NCBI GenBank assembly: GCA_023395615.1
Contig: JAEWYP010000079.1
Span: forward strand, 1-15,107
From: Bacillota bacterium
Lineage (GTDB): Bacteria; Bacillota; Clostridia; Christensenellales; Aristaeellaceae
Length of the DNA stretch: 15,107 bases
Direction: 5' to 3'
Shown: one piece after another, positions 14,861 through 15,107 of the stretch
Layout of the letters: the number at the start of each line of letters is the position of its first letter
Numbering within the stretch: the stretch's first letter is position 1
Position numbers and translations under genes: made by a program
The notes under the pieces: generated by a model
The model's input: the letters and a program-made list of their open reading frames with translations, nothing else
Database searches by the model: none
What the model was told of the DNA's origin: nothing

Positions 14861-15066
14861 CAGAGGCCGCTCGATGGATGGACGGGCTTGACGGTCGCGC
14901 TACCGAAGGTAGCAGCGGACGATTATCCCGTGCTCCGAGAGCGACCCCTGCCGTGTAGCCCGCCGTGTAGAAAGGCGATTCCGAAGGATGCAGGGGCGAG
15001 CGGAAAGCCCCTGCCCATACCCGCAGGTATGGTTCCCTGCTCCGCTCGCACCCGCAGGTGCGAAAC
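14861..15066 (-). repeat. Structured multi-hairpin repeat, right copy
   Basis: Read leftward from 15066 it begins GTTTCGCACCTGC, like the left copy. Hairpins in order: CGCACC-TGCG-GGTGCG (perfect here), CCATACC-TGCG-GGTATGG, GCAGGGGC/GCCCCTGC around TTTCCGCTC, TCC-TTC-GGA, then a terminal stem with outer arms CAGGGGTCGCTC/GAGCGGCCTCTG (two G-U pairs), inner ACGGG/CCCGT and the central GCTACC-TTC-GGTAGC. The outer arms differ in sequence from the left copy but occupy the same place. Confidence 0.85.
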
Positions 15067-15107
15067 CATGAAAACAATGTTTGTTTGCATCAAAAAAGGG
15101 AAGTCCA

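Larger units (their letters stand above)
14390..15107. other. 718-base gene-free region of structured repeats
   Basis: I find no credible gene here. Open frames exist but run through palindromes, are short, and have no ribosome sites. The region holds the kinase terminator (14387-14425), two facing copies of a structured repeat (14442-14654 and 14861-15066), a short direct repeat between them (14657-14750) and unremarkable AT-rich sequence at 14756-14830 and 15067-15107. Confidence 0.75.

Noticed and set aside
14579..14891. Short plus-strand frames with repeated Ser-Asn-Asn-Val segments
   Set aside because: The apparent protein repeat is only the translation of the direct DNA repeat at 14657-14750; no ribosome site or family.
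14442..15066. CRISPR array
   Set aside because: There are only two copies, in opposite orientation, with internal hairpins and no regular spacers or cas genes.
14442..15066. Insertion sequence
   Set aside because: No transposase or fragment of one is encoded between the inverted copies.

Overview
The window looks like a chromosomal segment from an anaerobic, moderately GC-rich member of the Clostridia (Bacillota), probably a host-associated one. This class-level guess rests on strong AGGAGG-type ribosome sites, a LipO/LplB/LplC-type oligosaccharide ABC importer, ROK regulators and kinases, a clostridial-type cytosolic transglutaminase-like protein, and promoters with good TTGNNN/TATNNT boxes. 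No species can be named from the sequence.

Layout. 1-165: tRNA-Ser(CGA) with an encoded CCA end, an extended -10 box in front and a textbook terminator behind. 316-2700 (minus): a large multidomain transglutaminase-like protein with an internal duplication. 2915-6546 (minus): a three-gene sugar importer operon, transcribed leftward as permease (LplB type), permease (LplC type), substrate-binding protein. 6810-10031 (plus, divergent from the importer): ROK-family regulator, CutC-family TIM-barrel protein and GH29 alpha-L-fucosidase, tightly packed and probably one transcript. 10209-11159 (minus) and 11298-12698 (plus): a divergent pair of LysR regulator and aspartate ammonia-lyase. 12918-13223 (minus): a small membrane lipoprotein. 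13514-14389 (plus): a ROK fructokinase-type sugar kinase. 14442-15066: a gene-free block of intricate repeats, bounded by two copies of a structured ~200-bp element facing each other.

How the genes work together. The central 7 kb reads as a sugar-utilisation locus. The importer brings in an oligosaccharide, the cytosolic fucosidase (no signal peptide) removes alpha-linked fucose, and the ROK protein probably controls both divergent transcripts. A 20-bp imperfect dyad sits exactly on the -35 box of the importer promoter. CutC is translationally coupled to the fucosidase, which argues for a role in carbohydrate metabolism rather than copper handling here. The LysR/aspA pair is a separate amino-acid module (aspartate to fumarate plus ammonia), with a candidate dyad operator between the genes. 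The ROK kinase has its own promoter.

The most unusual material is at the right end. Two inverted copies of a multi-hairpin element differ by substitutions that mostly keep the base pairing, so the folded structure seems to have been under selection. The second most interesting point is the transglutaminase-like protein, whose second repeat has lost the catalytic residues. All identities come from reading motifs by eye; no database search was run.
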